Below are positions 33,905 to 34,526 of a DNA stretch of 34,526 nt, piece by piece. The first letter of the stretch is position 1. Every line of letters begins with the position of its first letter. The stretch is from Desulfovibrionaceae bacterium (GTDB lineage Bacteria > Desulfobacterota > Desulfovibrionia > Desulfovibrionales > Desulfovibrionaceae), in the NCBI GenBank assembly GCA_031082225.1, contig JAVHLG010000042.1:1-34526 (forward strand), in the 5' to 3' direction. A program made the translations under genes and the position numbers. Below the pieces are notes generated by a model that was not told the origin of the DNA, made no database searches, and saw only the letters and a program-made list of their open reading frames with translations.

Positions 33905-34526
33905 AGCAGATTGTCCCGCGTCTGGGCGAACCGCCAATTTTCCTTAATGATCTTCTTGACGATATCGGCATAGACCTGAAGCGTGGCCCCGCCGCCTCCC
34001 CCGCCGCCACCGCCGCCGCCGGGTCCGCTCCCGCCTTGTCCGCCGCCGCCGCCGCTCACGGAACGTTTCAAGGCGGCGAGTTCCCGGGACATGGCGTCGG
34101 AGGAACCGGACGGCCCCGAGGCAGACCCGCTTGAGGCCTGGCCGGACTTGGCGGCCTGGGCCTGGGCCTGTTTGAGGGCCTCGGCCATGACGTCCTTGGC
34201 GCTCGGCGCGGCGGGGGCGGCCTTCTTGGCGTCGGCCTGGGCCTGTTTCAGGGCCTCGGCCATGACGTCCCGGGGATCGGGCTTCTTGGCCTCGGGCTGG
34301 GGCTTGGCGTCCGCGACCTTGGGCGGTTCCGGCGGCTTGGGCTTGTCCTCGGCCTTTTTGGGGGGCTCTTTTTTCGCGTCTTCCTTGGGGATGGGCGCGG
34401 CCTGGGGCTCCGGCTTGGGCTCCGGCTTGGGTTCGGGCTTGGGTTCGGGCGGCCTGGGCGGCTCGGGCGGCCGCGCCGCCACGGGTTCGGGCGGCTGGGG
34501 CCTGGCCTGGATGGGCGCGGCGTCGG
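33712..34526 (-). CDS. tolA: TolA (partial; N-terminus beyond the right edge)
   Basis: The frame is open to the window end, so at least 271 codons of TolA are visible and the membrane anchor is missing. Seen: a Pro/Glu/Lys spacer (repeated PKPE units), Ala-rich helices with a DVMAEALKQAQA element occurring twice, a glycine run of about 20 residues as a hinge, and the C-terminal TolA/TonB domain (TLQVYADIVKKIIKENWRF ... SVLNVNF). TolA transmits proton-motive force from TolQR to Pal at the outer membrane. Its stop overlaps the start of the duplicate gene (ATGA). tolQ and tolR are expected further right. Confidence 0.9.
   Translation of the reverse strand, partial: DAAPIQARPQPPEPVAARPPEPPRPPEPKPEPKPEPKPEPQAAPIPKEDAKKEPPKKAEDKPKPPEPPKVADAKPQPEAKKPDPRDVMAEALKQAQADAKKAAPAAPSAKDVMAEALKQAQAQAAKSGQASSGSASGPSGSSDAMSRELAALKRSVSGGGGGQGGSGPGGGGGGGGGGGATLQVYADIVKKIIKENWRFAQTRDNLLAVVELHIGKDGRILKYVLVQSSGMPAYDTSVLNAVRATEALPPPPLPSLSVLNVNFSPSDVAR

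Overview
The window is GC-rich with mostly compact coding and looks like a chromosome segment of a sulfate-reducing deltaproteobacterium (Desulfovibrionaceae-like). The inference rests on the gcvH-gcvPA-gcvPB-lpd layout with a two-subunit glycine decarboxylase, the tolA-tolB-pal end of a Tol-Pal locus, an ActP/DUF485/DUF294 acetate cassette, a DUF1786 protein and a Cache-type chemoreceptor. No rRNA or tRNA gene was seen, so the taxonomy is inference from gene content only.

Layout, left to right. (1) 35-3030 (+): DUF485 protein, ActP-type acetate/Na+ symporter and a GlnD-like DUF294 nucleotidyltransferase. (2) 3150-5246 (-): methyl-accepting chemotaxis protein, followed by a 700-bp gene-free stretch. 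(3) 9630-5947 (-): four-gene Mla/MCE lipid-transport operon (STAS-MlaE permease, MlaF ATPase, MlaD, PqiC-like lipoprotein). (4) 10087-12850 (+): orphan Nif11-like small protein, PiT phosphate transporter, 2TM-pore K+ channel. (5) 12889-14216: AT-richer islet with two unrecognised proteins and a near-consensus promoter. (6) 14507-15544 (-): DUF1786 protein, divergent from the glycine cleavage operon 15802-20344 (+; gcvH, gcvPA, gcvPB, lpd; no gcvT in the window). (7) 20345-22356 (+): block of stem-loop repeats, an intrinsic terminator close in front of maf, and an enoyl-CoA hydratase. (8) 22676-28411 (-): a rearranged region. A divergent glyA sits behind a sigma70-like promoter and a ZTP/ZMP riboswitch. 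About 400 bp comprising promoter, riboswitch and the glyA 5' end are repeated 3,267 bp away as a decayed copy. Between the copies lies a secreted HExxH protein with MORN-like repeats. An alpha/beta hydrolase and repeats resembling degenerate IS ends follow. (9) 28773-30433 (-): membrane protein plus histidine kinase. (10) 30775-34526 (-): pal, tolB and tolA. The tolA 3' end has been tandemly amplified: after tolA (open at the right edge) comes a separate signal-peptide-bearing copy of the TolA C-terminal domain, then a 39-codon remnant, all joined by ATGA stop/start overlaps that lead into tolB.

Functionally, the glycine cleavage proteins and SHMT are the two halves of glycine/one-carbon interconversion. 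The riboswitch ties glyA to ZMP/ZTP, a sensor of 10-formyl-THF shortage. The Mla and Tol-Pal genes are both outer-membrane maintenance systems. The most notable structures are the duplicated riboswitch-glyA segment around the secreted putative metallopeptidase and the recent TolA C-terminal amplification with patchy near-identity.
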